Shown here in pieces: positions 51,953 to 60,135 of a stretch of DNA of 64,000 bases; positions within the stretch are counted from its first letter, which is position 1; every line of letters starts with the position of its first letter. Location: NCBI RefSeq assembly GCF_042658845.1, contig NZ_JBHSRI010000009.1:62001-126000 (forward strand), in the 5' to 3' direction. Source of the stretch: Paenisporosarcina macmurdoensis. GTDB taxonomy: Bacteria; Bacillota; Bacilli; Bacillales_A; Planococcaceae. The notes below the pieces were generated by a model, which searched no databases, was not told the origin of the DNA, and saw only the letters and a program-made list of their open reading frames with translations. Position numbers and translations under genes: made by a program.

Positions 51953-53407
51953 GTGGATTCTATGACTTTTGTTTTGTTTGGGGCTACGGGGGATTTAGCT
52001 AAGAGAAAAATCTATCCTGCCTTGTTTAATTTATATCTAGATAATAAATTACCGGATTCTTTTTTAATAATTGGTGTGGGTAGAGGAGAATTATCTGATG
52101 ATGATTTTCAAATACGTATAAAAGAATCGTTACTAACTTTTTCTAGACATGTAGTGGATGAAAAACATCATATAGAAGAGTTTATAAAGTTATGTCGTTA
52201 TAACCGTTTAGATGTCACGAATGGTGAAGATTATAAAAATTTACTTGATGTCATTCAACAAAATGAAAAAGATAGAGAAATTAAAGAAAATCGTATGTTT
52301 TATCTATCTGTTGCGCCTGAATTTTTTGATATGATTGCATCGAATATCAAGGAGAGCGGATTAAGCTCAACGAATGGGTGTAAACGATTGATGATCGAAA
52401 AACCATTTGGGCATGACTTGAAATCTTCACAACATTTAAACGAAAAATTAAGCAATGCTTTTGAAGAAGACGAAATTTATCGTATAGACCATTACCTTGG
52501 AAAGCCTATGGTTCAAAATCTGGAGGCGTTAGGATTTGCCAACCCGATACTTCAAGCGTTGTGGAACAATCAACATATTGCCAATGTCCAGATTACTGCA
52601 AGTGAAACAGTTGGTGTAGAAGCGAGAGCTGGTTATTATGACAAAGCAGGAGCTATTCGGGATATGGTTCAAAATCATATGCTACAACTGCTAATGATGA
52701 CGGCTATGCACCTCCCGACACAGATAAGTACGACGGACATTCGTTCTGAGAAGATAAAAGTTATGGAGTCTCTTCGACCACTTAAAAAAGAAGAGGTAGT
52801 TGATCACGTGGTACGCGGACAATATGGTCCAGGCGAAATCCAGGGGTCTGGCGTAATAGGGTATAATAAAGAACCTGGTGTTGCCACTTCTTCTAAAAAT
52901 GATACATTTGTAGCAACTCGCGTGTGGATAGACAATGATTTTTGGCAGGGCGTACCCTTCTACATTCGTACCGGAAAGAGAATGAATGAGAAATTCACGA
53001 AAATCGTGATTGAATTTAAAAATCCATTAAAGGATTTGTATAGAAACGACAACCAAAATGCTGCACCAAATTTATTAGTTATCAATGTAAGCCCATATGA
53101 AGGAGTATCAATGCAACTAAATAGCAAAAACCCTCAAAATGGGAATTTAGAACCTATAGTTGTTGACTTTTCTTCGAGTGGGAAAGATGTACCAGAAGCC
53201 TATGAGTTATTGATTTTTGATGCTTTGCGTGGTGATTCGACATTCTTTGCTCATTGGAAAGAAGTTGAATTATCTTGGCAATGGGTACAACCTATTTTAG
53301 AGGCGTTTGAGGAAGACATCCTTCCGCTTCATCTATATCCCTCAGGTTCAATGGGACCTGACCCTTCAAATCAATTATTGAAAGTGGACGGATTTAAATG
53401 GTGGTAG
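51953..53407 (+). CDS. zwf: Glucose-6-phosphate 1-dehydrogenase
   Basis: The 484-residue enzyme oxidises glucose-6-phosphate to 6-phosphogluconolactone with NAD(P)+. The N terminus has the dinucleotide motif FVLFGATGDLAKRKIYPALF, and the active site is EIYRIDHYLGKPMVQNLEAL; RIWIDN-like and FYIRTGKRMNEK segments follow. Start GTG 51953 is supported by GTGGAGG 9 nt upstream; in-frame TTG 51920 lacks a site. It lies 114 bp before pgi. The promoter shares the hxlA activator element, tying it to formaldehyde metabolism. Confidence 0.95.
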   Translation: MDSMTFVLFGATGDLAKRKIYPALFNLYLDNKLPDSFLIIGVGRGELSDDDFQIRIKESLLTFSRHVVDEKHHIEEFIKLCRYNRLDVTNGEDYKNLLDVIQQNEKDREIKENRMFYLSVAPEFFDMIASNIKESGLSSTNGCKRLMIEKPFGHDLKSSQHLNEKLSNAFEEDEIYRIDHYLGKPMVQNLEALGFANPILQALWNNQHIANVQITASETVGVEARAGYYDKAGAIRDMVQNHMLQLLMMTAMHLPTQISTTDIRSEKIKVMESLRPLKKEEVVDHVVRGQYGPGEIQGSGVIGYNKEPGVATSSKNDTFVATRVWIDNDFWQGVPFYIRTGKRMNEKFTKIVIEFKNPLKDLYRNDNQNAAPNLLVINVSPYEGVSMQLNSKNPQNGNLEPIVVDFSSSGKDVPEAYELLIFDALRGDSTFFAHWKEVELSWQWVQPILEAFEEDILPLHLYPSGSMGPDPSNQLLKVDGFKWW

Positions 53408-53521
53408 GAAACCCTACTGCCTTTGGTGAAGGATTTGACATTCGGAAGAAAAGTGAATTCGACTTTTTAACAGTAGACAAACCCGAAAAATAAGGGGTTC
53501 ATTCGAAAGGGGAAAAAACGT

Positions 53522-54859
53522 ATGACTATTTCTTTTGATTACACTAATGCTTTATCTTTTATGGAAAAGAGTGAAGTAGATAATCTAAGCGGATTTGTTA
53601 AAGTGGCACATGATATGCTTCATGAAAAGACTGGCCCAGGTTCTGAGTATCTTGGTTGGGTTGATTTGCCACTTAATTATGATAAGGATGAATTTGCGAG
53701 AATTAAACAAGCAGCAGAGAGAATTAAAAACCAATCAGATGCTCTTATTGTCGTCGGTATTGGAGGATCATATCTCGGTGCTCGAGCAGCAATTGAAGCT
53801 CTATCTCATAGTTTCCATAATCAAATGAATGATAAAACACAAGTTTATTTTGCAGGTCAAAATATCAGTTCTACTTATCTAACCCATTTATTTGAGCTAT
53901 TGGAAGGTAAAGATATCTCTGTCAATATTATTTCTAAATCAGGAACAACTACAGAACCTGCACTTGCTTTCCGTATTTTCCGCGATTTTATGGAGAAAAA
54001 ATATGGAAAAGAAGAGTCACAAAAACGTATATTCGCTACTACAGATCAGTCAAAAGGCGCATTAAAAGAGCTTGCAGATAAAGAAGGCTATGAAACTTTT
54101 GTTATTCCTGATGATGTAGGAGGAAGATACTCAGTTCTTACAGCAGTGGGTCTATTACCGATTGCCGTGGCAGGACTAGATATTGACCAACTGATGGCAG
54201 GGGCGGCAGATGCTGCTCTAAAATACAATAATCCGGATTTAGCCACGAATGAAAGTTATCAGTATGCTGCAGTTCGAAATGCACTTTACAATAAAGGGAA
54301 AGTCATTGAACTACTGGTTAACTATGAGCCTTCACTACATTTTGTATCTGAATGGTGGAAACAGTTGTTTGGTGAAAGTGAAGGGAAAGATCAAAAAGGC
54401 CTTTTCCCTGCTGCCGTTGATTTTTCAACCGATTTACATTCAATGGGGCAATATGTACAAGAAGGTAGACGTAACCTTTTAGAAACGGTTCTTCAAGTGA
54501 AGAAACCTCGAGTTGAAATAAATATTCAAGAAGATCCAGAAGACACTGATGGGTTAAATTTCTTAGCAGGTAAGACAATGGATGAAGTGAATAAAAATGC
54601 ATTCCAGGGAACGCTGTTGGCACATATCGACGGGGGAGTACCAAACCTTGTGATTGAATTTGATGAAATGAATGAATACACCTATGGTGAAATGGTTTAC
54701 TTCTTTGAAAAGGCATGTGGGATTAGCGGATATTTGCTTGGAGTGAACCCGTTTGATCAACCTGGAGTAGAAGCATACAAGAAGAATATGTTTGCTTTAC
54801 TTGGTAAACCAGGGTTTGAAGCTGAGAAAATTGCTCTTATGAAGCGTTTGACTAAATAA
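53522..54859 (+). CDS. pgi: Glucose-6-phosphate isomerase
   Basis: The 445-residue enzyme interconverts fructose-6-P and glucose-6-P. Seen are IVVGIGGSYLGARAAIEAL, INIISKSGTTTEPALAFRIF and DDVGGRYSVLTAVGLLPIAV (the Bacillus-type PGI). ATG 53522 follows AAAGGGG. No terminator separates it from zwf, and the spacing suggests a zwf-pgi operon. In the dissimilatory RuMP cycle this enzyme hands HxlB's fructose-6-P to Zwf. It may be the only pgi or a second copy; the window cannot tell. Confidence 0.96.
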   Translation: MTISFDYTNALSFMEKSEVDNLSGFVKVAHDMLHEKTGPGSEYLGWVDLPLNYDKDEFARIKQAAERIKNQSDALIVVGIGGSYLGARAAIEALSHSFHNQMNDKTQVYFAGQNISSTYLTHLFELLEGKDISVNIISKSGTTTEPALAFRIFRDFMEKKYGKEESQKRIFATTDQSKGALKELADKEGYETFVIPDDVGGRYSVLTAVGLLPIAVAGLDIDQLMAGAADAALKYNNPDLATNESYQYAAVRNALYNKGKVIELLVNYEPSLHFVSEWWKQLFGESEGKDQKGLFPAAVDFSTDLHSMGQYVQEGRRNLLETVLQVKKPRVEINIQEDPEDTDGLNFLAGKTMDEVNKNAFQGTLLAHIDGGVPNLVIEFDEMNEYTYGEMVYFFEKACGISGYLLGVNPFDQPGVEAYKKNMFALLGKPGFEAEKIALMKRLTK

Positions 54860-54892
54860 TACGTATGTATAGATGGTCTTTAAGAATAAGAG

Positions 54893-54929
54893 AGAAGCTA
54901 AGTGACATGTTCACTTAGCTTCTTTTTTT
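54893..54929 (+). terminator. Terminator of zwf-pgi
   Basis: AGAAGCTAAGTGA-CATG-TTCACTTAGCTTCT followed by TTTTTT. Confidence 0.93.
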
Positions 54930-54959
54930 CATGTTATAGGAATTTTCTCGTGATTGAGA

Positions 54960-55054
54960 TTTAGTTGTAAAAAAAGCGTGTTTAGTTGTAAAAATGGGGC
55001 ATTTAGTTGTAATTTTGACTGATTTAGTTGTAAAAATCACGACTTTAGTTGTAA
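54960..55054. repeat. Tandem array of five TTTAGTTGTAA motifs at exactly 21-bp spacing
   Basis: TTTAGTTGTAA starts at 54960, 54981, 55002, 55023 and 55044. The 10-nt spacers vary (AAAAGCG.., AAATGGGGCA, TTTTGACTGA, AAATCACGAC). It lies between the terminators of convergent genes, like the 20-bp array at 19071-19200. Confidence 0.9.
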
Positions 55055-55087
55055 TAGTTAAATAATGGTAAAAATAAATCATGAAAA

Positions 55088-55123
55088 TAAAAATGGGCAA
55101 GTGACTAAGTCACAAGCCCATCT
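55088..55123 (-). terminator. Terminator of the Gfo/Idh/MocA gene
   Basis: On the minus strand, ATGGGC-TT-GTGACTTAGTCAC-TT-GCCCAT is followed by TTTTATTTT. The stem sequence closely resembles the central hairpin of the dispersed 240-bp element. Confidence 0.85.
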
Positions 55124-55146
55124 CTTTATTGGTAAAACGTTTTGTG

Positions 55147-56139
55147 TTAAATTAATTTTTCATCACTGGGATATTTAAGACCAATTTCAGCTCGAATTCT
55201 ATCCACCACTAGCATTGTGGTATGTGAGTTTGCAAATGAGTTAATATCAGACTCCATTTTTCCTTGATTGATTAAGTCGATAAATTCTTTCACCTCATAA
55301 TACATAGCTGGATGAGATTGGTCGATAGTTAATTGTTCTCGAGTGCCGTCATTGTAGTGAATTTCAACTTTCTCAGGCGAGCTAATTTTATCTATCATCA
55401 AGCTGCCGTTTTCGCCTTGAATTTCGCTAGGTAAAGAAGAATTTGATATTTTAGAATACATGACAACAGCATCTTTATCGTCATAGCTTAGAACAACGCT
55501 ACCTTCACCATCCACACCTGATTCCAGCATTATGCCAGTTGCCTTTACTTCATTAGGTTCACCAAATAAAGTGATAAGTGGATACAAACAATAAACACCA
55601 AGGTCCATTAATGCTCCATTAGCAAACTTTGGATTAAAAGCATTGAGTACAATCCCTTCTTTGTATTTATCATAACGAGAAGAATACTGACAATAACTAG
55701 CAAAGTATCTACGGATAGGACCGATTTTATGTAAGTTATCTTGAATGACCTTGAAACCTGGAAGTAATGTTGATTTCATAGCTTCCATTAATAGGACATT
55801 ATGATCTTTAGCTGCTTGAATCATTTTGGTTACTTCAATTGAATTTGCAGCCAATGGTTTTTCACACAATACATGTTTGCCATTTTGTAAAAATAAAATA
55901 GCTTGTTCTGCGTGAAATGAATTAGGACTAGCAATATAGACCGCATCAATTTCTTCACTAACTGCCATTTCTTCTAGGTTTGTAAATAGTTTTGTTACAC
56001 CGTAGTTGCTTGCAAATGTTTCTGCCTGTTCAATCGTGCGAGAATAAACTGCTGTTAGTTCAAAATCATCTACAGCATGTGCTGCTTCAAGTAATTTTTC
56101 TGTAATCATATTCGTACCAACTACGCCCATTCGAACCAT
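55147..56139 (-). CDS. Gfo/Idh/MocA-family oxidoreductase
   Basis: The 330-residue NAD(P)-dependent sugar-type dehydrogenase has an N-terminal Rossmann motif MGVVGTNMITEKLLEAA (a somewhat degenerate GxGxxG). AVYIASPNSFHAEQAILFLQ, HVLCEKPLAANSIEVTKMI (the EKP motif) and GALMDLGVYCLYPLITLFGE follow. The substrate is probably a sugar or sugar phosphate but cannot be specified. It stands between pgi and hxlB with its own terminator and ribosome site (AAATGAGGTTG). No HxlR-type element was seen upstream. Confidence 0.9.
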   Translation of the reverse strand: MVRMGVVGTNMITEKLLEAAHAVDDFELTAVYSRTIEQAETFASNYGVTKLFTNLEEMAVSEEIDAVYIASPNSFHAEQAILFLQNGKHVLCEKPLAANSIEVTKMIQAAKDHNVLLMEAMKSTLLPGFKVIQDNLHKIGPIRRYFASYCQYSSRYDKYKEGIVLNAFNPKFANGALMDLGVYCLYPLITLFGEPNEVKATGIMLESGVDGEGSVVLSYDDKDAVVMYSKISNSSLPSEIQGENGSLMIDKISSPEKVEIHYNDGTREQLTIDQSHPAMYYEVKEFIDLINQGKMESDINSFANSHTTMLVVDRIRAEIGLKYPSDEKLI

Positions 56140-56287
56140 GTAATCAACCTCATTTCTTTTTTTATAGACCTTACTTTTATAAGATACTCTCCATCAAGTA
56201 TAACCACATGGAGACATGCATTAAAGACCGCAAATTTCTAAAAGAAATTAATGCGGTCTTCATGTCTACATATATTTTAGATGAAAT

Positions 56288-56845
56288 CTATTCGAGATTA
56301 GCATGTTTGCCATACATCCTATTAGAGTCCAATCCTTTTTTCTCCATGATACGCAAAATCAATGCATCGTAAAATAATAACATTGTTTGCTCAAAAAGTG
56401 ACCCCATAGGTTGTATTGTCTTGTATTCACTTTCGGATTTATCTTTTGGTGAACCAGGCAATTTAACTATAATGTCAGCTAATTTTCCTATCGTGGATTC
56501 AGGGAAAATTGTGACAGCTGCGACTGTTCCGTCCAAACCTTTTGCCTTTTCTGCTATAGAAACCAAGGTTTTCGTTTCACCCGAGCCAGAACCAATTATT
56601 AACAGATTGTCTTTTTCTAAATTAGCTGTGACGGTTTCACCGACTACATAGGCATCAATCCCCATGTGCATCATTCGCATCACAAAAGATTTGCCCATAA
56701 ATCCAGAGCGACCAGCCCCAACCACAAAGACTTTCTTGGATTCAAGAATTTTGTTTACCAGTTTTTCAGCTTCTTCATCAGCCATCAAGTCGACTGTCTG
56801 GTTTAATTCTTTTATGATTTCAGCTAAATATTGAGTCGTCTGCAT
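56288..56845 (-). CDS. hxlB: 6-phospho-3-hexuloisomerase
   Basis: The 185-residue SIS-domain enzyme converts hexulose-6-phosphate to fructose-6-phosphate. Motifs are FVVGAGRSGFMGKSFVMRMM and LIIGSGSGETKTLV; it ends KGLDSNRMYGKHANLE, very like HxlB of Bacillus subtilis. The ATG at 56845 aligns with that protein's start; a GTG at 56854, overlapping the hxlA stop (TAGTG), is also possible. It is cotranscribed with hxlA. Confidence 0.95.
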   Translation of the reverse strand: MQTTQYLAEIIKELNQTVDLMADEEAEKLVNKILESKKVFVVGAGRSGFMGKSFVMRMMHMGIDAYVVGETVTANLEKDNLLIIGSGSGETKTLVSIAEKAKGLDGTVAAVTIFPESTIGKLADIIVKLPGSPKDKSESEYKTIQPMGSLFEQTMLLFYDALILRIMEKKGLDSNRMYGKHANLE

Positions 56846-56853
56846 TTTTGTCA

Positions 56854-57486
56854 CTATCCTTGTTTAATCATTTTTTGCATTTGAGCAGCTACTGCTTTTA
56901 TGTCTTCTTGTCCAGTAATACCGCCGCCTACAATAACAAGATCAGGTTGAGCTTTAATGACTTCTGGTAACGTTTCTAATTTTATTCCACCCGCAACGGC
57001 AGTTTTTGCATTTTTAACAACGCTTTTAATAGTTGCAAGGTCTTCGAGAGAGTTTTGTCCTACAGCCTGTAGATCATAACCTGTGTGAACACAGATATAG
57101 TCTACGCCAAGTTCATCAAGTTCTTTTGCACGTGTTGCGATATCTTTCACAGCAATCATATCAACTAGGATTTGTTTACCATGTTTTTTGGCTTCTTCTA
57201 CGGCACCCAGGATAGACGCATCTTCCGCAGCTCCAAGAATTGTTACGATGTCGGCACCTGAAGCAACAGCTTGGCTTACTTCATATCCAGCTGCATCCAT
57301 AATTTTTAAGTCAGCTAAAACAGTTAAATTAGGAAATGCTTCTTTCATTGCTTTAACAGCTCTAAGACCTTCATTAATTACAACCGGTGTGCCGATTTCT
57401 ACAACATCAATATACTCTTCTAATTCTTTAACTAAATTGATTGCACCTTGTGTATCTACAAGATCTATTGCTAATTGAAGTTTCAT
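56854..57486 (-). CDS. hxlA: 3-hexulose-6-phosphate synthase
   Basis: The 210-residue enzyme of the OMP-decarboxylase superfamily condenses formaldehyde with ribulose-5-phosphate. The key motif LADLKIMDAAGYEVSQA (DxKxxD) is present, as are VVEIGTPVVINEGLRAVKAM and AVAGGIKLETLPEV. The length equals Bacillus subtilis HxlA. GGGAGAGA precedes ATG 57486. The divergent hxlR and the shared promoter element show regulation by HxlR. Confidence 0.97.
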   Translation of the reverse strand: MKLQLAIDLVDTQGAINLVKELEEYIDVVEIGTPVVINEGLRAVKAMKEAFPNLTVLADLKIMDAAGYEVSQAVASGADIVTILGAAEDASILGAVEEAKKHGKQILVDMIAVKDIATRAKELDELGVDYICVHTGYDLQAVGQNSLEDLATIKSVVKNAKTAVAGGIKLETLPEVIKAQPDLVIVGGGITGQEDIKAVAAQMQKMIKQG

Positions 57487-57586
57487 TTAATAATCTCTCC
57501 CAATAAAATAGTATTTTTTGTGCAGTGACTCTCGTTCGCCCTATTAGTGAAATCAATTAATGGATTTTACTAACGGCGATAGGTTT

Positions 57587-57626
57587 AGTATAATTAGTAT
57601 GTTGTTAAAATGAAAGTACGCACTTT
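57587..57626 (-). promoter_or_regulatory. hxlAB promoter with HxlR activator element
   Basis: On the minus strand, AAAGTGCGTACTT (57626-57614) overlaps the -35 TTTCAT (57615-57610), followed by a 17-nt spacer and TATACT (57592-57587). The layout is the same as at zwf. A possible hxlR -10, TATACT, lies at 57649-57654 on the plus strand. Confidence 0.75.
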
Positions 57627-57676
57627 TTTTACACATAGTGCTAAAAAGTATACTGTAAACAATGGAGGTGAAGAAA

Positions 57677-58042
57677 ATGCCGAATTTGGGGGAGAAAATA
57701 TTTAATTGTGAAAAAGAATTAACTCTTTCTATTATTGGTGGAAAATGGAAAATGCTGGTATTGTGGCATCTAGGTAAAGAAGGCACCAAACGCTTTGGTG
57801 AACTCAAGGCACTCATGCCGGGTATTACGCAAAGGATGCTTGTTAATCAATTACGCGAACTTGAAGACCATTTGATTGTTCATCGCGAAGTCTATCCTGT
57901 TGTGCCACCCAAAGTTGAATACTCACTTACTGAGCAAGGAAGAAGTCTTATGCCGATTCTCGATTCTATGTATGAATGGGGCAAAATTTATATTGAGAAC
58001 AATTTGGAAGACAAAACTGAAAATAATCAGACCGTTGAGTAG
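57677..58042 (+). CDS. hxlR: HxlR-family formaldehyde-responsive activator
   Basis: The 121-residue winged-helix regulator has GGKWKMLVLWHLGKEGTKRF, LMPGITQRMLVNQLRELEDH and EYSLTEQGRSLMPILDSMYE, the HxlR domain. Counting from ATG 57677 (GGAGGTG 6 nt upstream), Cys11 and Lys13 (FNCEKELTL) fall at the two positions I recall being crosslinked by formaldehyde in Bacillus subtilis HxlR. It is divergent from hxlAB. By family it activates hxlAB; the matching element at zwf suggests that zwf-pgi is a second target. Confidence 0.93.
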   Translation: MPNLGEKIFNCEKELTLSIIGGKWKMLVLWHLGKEGTKRFGELKALMPGITQRMLVNQLRELEDHLIVHREVYPVVPPKVEYSLTEQGRSLMPILDSMYEWGKIYIENNLEDKTENNQTVE

Positions 58043-58202
58043 AAAAGGATACTCTCTTGAAGGTTTGAAACGCATGCTTCAATTCAAAAACACGGGTAGC
58101 CCTTTTATTAAGGTGCTGGCCGTTTTTGTGTGTCTTAGAGGTAAATTAGCAGGAAAACTTCTTTTTATTTTTTGTGGTAATTTAAATCTAATTGAAAACA
58201 CA

Positions 58203-58246
58203 CAAAAAAACCGAATATCAGCTAAAGTGAATAGCCGATGTTCGGA
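58203..58246 (-). terminator. Terminator of the amidase gene
   Basis: On the minus strand, CCGAACATCGGCTA..TAGCTGATATTCGG is followed by TTTTTTT. Confidence 0.8.
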
Positions 58247-58263
58247 ATGAGAATTATCCTATT

Positions 58264-58809
58264 TTATGCCAACGAACAAAGGATACCAAATGCAATCGCT
58301 TGTGCACATCGTTGCTTATAAAAGGTACTCTTTAATAATATGGCTTCTTCTTTATTGGTCATAAATCCGCACTCAACTAAAATAGCGGGCATGGTTGTTT
58401 CACGTAGCACGGCAAAATCCCCTTTTTTTATGCCTCGATCTTTTCTGGAAGTGCGCATTAGCAATGCTTGTTGAACTTGTGTAGCCATTATTACGGAAGT
58501 TTTACTAGGATGTAAACAGGTATAAGTTTCAATACCATGTGCAGCATTCCAGTCAGTTCCAAAAGCATTCGCATGAATCGACACAAATGCATCAACTTTA
58601 AGTTTGTTCGCTAATGAAATCCTTTCTGAAAGCGCGACGTCTCGAGTGTCATCGTGAGAAAAAATGACCGTAAAACCTTCAGCATTTAACAGCTTCTTGA
58701 CTCTAATAGCCACAGCCTCATTAAACATGAATTCTCTTAGGGTCTCATCTGGTGATCGTTTGCCAGCTGTATGTGGTCCATGTCCTGCATCAACAATAAT
58801 TTTTTTCAT
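58264..58809 (-). CDS. N-acetylmuramoyl-L-alanine amidase (Amidase_3)
   Basis: A 181-residue catalytic domain only: zinc ligands in KIIVDAGHGPHTAGK, the Glu in LREFMFNEAVAIRV and His in VSIHANAFG; the catalytic Glu in AILVECGFMTNKEE. There is no signal peptide or cell-wall-binding module, which is like spore or phage amidases that are released by other means. It probably acts in cell-wall turnover or spore/mother-cell lysis. AGGAGGG precedes ATG 58809. Confidence 0.92.
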   Translation of the reverse strand: MKKIIVDAGHGPHTAGKRSPDETLREFMFNEAVAIRVKKLLNAEGFTVIFSHDDTRDVALSERISLANKLKVDAFVSIHANAFGTDWNAAHGIETYTCLHPSKTSVIMATQVQQALLMRTSRKDRGIKKGDFAVLRETTMPAILVECGFMTNKEEAILLKSTFYKQRCAQAIAFGILCSLA

Positions 58810-59172
58810 TTAATATCCCTCCTACCGCATAAATAGGAGAAAATAATGGAAAAGAGACAACAAATGTATAATACTTGTAAGAAACAATGATAAACATGAC
58901 TCGAATCTTTCAAGCTTTGCGCATTTCATGATGCCTAGCGCCAAGCACCAGGTCGCATAGCCGCTTGAACCAACAGGGTGTTGGTCATGAAGGCGTTCCG
59001 ACACGATGTCGGGCTCTTAGCCTTCCTTCCCTAACTTATGGGAAAACAAGTTTTCGATTCAGCCTTTCCACCGTCAGAGCCGAGCTAAATCGGTGCGTTG
59101 CGCTTTTCTGTGCACATGCTAAAATAAAGAACATATCGGATAATTCGAATATCGAAGAAAGTGGGTGATTTT
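58810..59172. other. Structured GC-richer intergenic region between the amidase gene and hprK
   Basis: No gene. The part at 58920-59115 is richer in GC than its surroundings and forms compact hairpins: CCAACAGGGTGTTGG (58970-58984), CCGACACGATGTCGG (58998-59012), and GAGCCGAGC/CGGTGCG-type pairing near 59080. Read on the minus strand it begins AAAGCGCAACGCACCGATTT, which recalls a widespread Bacillales intergenic repeat beginning AAAGCGCAAGCGCC. It may be a degenerate copy of that element. Confidence 0.5.
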
Positions 59173-60108
59173 TTGGTACAAGTGACTACAAAAGACGTGA
59201 TGGAAATGTTTGATTTAACACTTGTGAGTGGTGAAGAAGGAATTGGTAGACATATTGCCATAAGTGATATTTCACGTCCTGGTTTAGAAATGGCTGGCTA
59301 TTTCACACACTATCCTGCTAACCGCGTACAACTACTTGGCAAAACAGAACTATCATTTTATGATATGTTGTTGCCTCATGAACGAATAGAGCGTATGAAA
59401 AAATTATGTTCACCGGAAACACCTGCGATAATCATCTCGCATGACATGAAGGTGCCAGAGGAACTGAAGATTGCCTCAAATGAAGAGCATGTGCCAGTCC
59501 TCACTGCAAAAATGGCAACGACTCGATTTTCAAGTTTACTGACAAACTATCTTGAAAGTAAACTAGCACCAACGACTGCAGTGCATGGTGTACTTGTGGA
59601 TATTTATGGTGTTGGTATCTTAATTACTGGGAAAAGTGGAGTTGGTAAAAGTGAGACCGCACTGGAACTTGTGAAAAGGGGACATAGATTAGTTGCGGAT
59701 GATTGCGTGGAAATTAGACAAGAAGCAGAAAATACGCTTATCGGAAATGCCCCGAAACTAATTGAACATTTGCTTGAAATTCGAGGAATTGGAATTATCG
59801 ACATTATGACTTTGTTTGGTGCTAGTGCAGTCCGTAGCTTTAAACGAATTTCACTTATAATTGATTTAGAAATTTGGGATAAAAGCAAGACGTATGATCG
59901 TTTAGGAATCGAAGAAGAGAAAATGAAAATTATTGATACAGATTTGACCAAACTGACGATTCCCGTTCGACCTGGTCGAAACTTAGCAGTTATTATAGAA
60001 GTAGCAGCCATGAATCATCGATTGAAACGAATGGGTGTAAATGCTGCAGAAGAATTCTCCAATCGTTTAAATGATGTGATTAGCCAAAATGGAGATGCTA
60101 CATATTAA
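59173..60108 (+). CDS. hprK: HPr kinase/phosphorylase
   Basis: The 311-residue enzyme phosphorylates and dephosphorylates HPr-Ser46, setting carbon catabolite control. Seen are VQLLGKTELSFYDML, the P-loop ITGKSGVGKSETALELVKRG, RLVADDCVEIRQ and the family signature LLEIRGIGIIDIMTLFGA. Start TTG 59173 (AAAGTGGGTGA just upstream) gives MVQVTTKDVMEMF, which aligns with Bacillus HprK; the GTG at 59161 lies within the ribosome site. It is the first gene of hprK-lgt-yvoD-ppaX-yvoF. Confidence 0.96.
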   Translation: MVQVTTKDVMEMFDLTLVSGEEGIGRHIAISDISRPGLEMAGYFTHYPANRVQLLGKTELSFYDMLLPHERIERMKKLCSPETPAIIISHDMKVPEELKIASNEEHVPVLTAKMATTRFSSLLTNYLESKLAPTTAVHGVLVDIYGVGILITGKSGVGKSETALELVKRGHRLVADDCVEIRQEAENTLIGNAPKLIEHLLEIRGIGIIDIMTLFGASAVRSFKRISLIIDLEIWDKSKTYDRLGIEEEKMKIIDTDLTKLTIPVRPGRNLAVIIEVAAMNHRLKRMGVNAAEEFSNRLNDVISQNGDATY

Positions 60109-60135
60109 AAGCAAGCAGTATGGAAGGGGAACAAC

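Noticed and set aside
54960..55054. TTTAGTTGTAA units as a CRISPR array or plasmid-type iterons
   Set aside because: Repeat and spacer lengths are far too short for CRISPR, and no replication initiator gene or AT-rich origin lies nearby.
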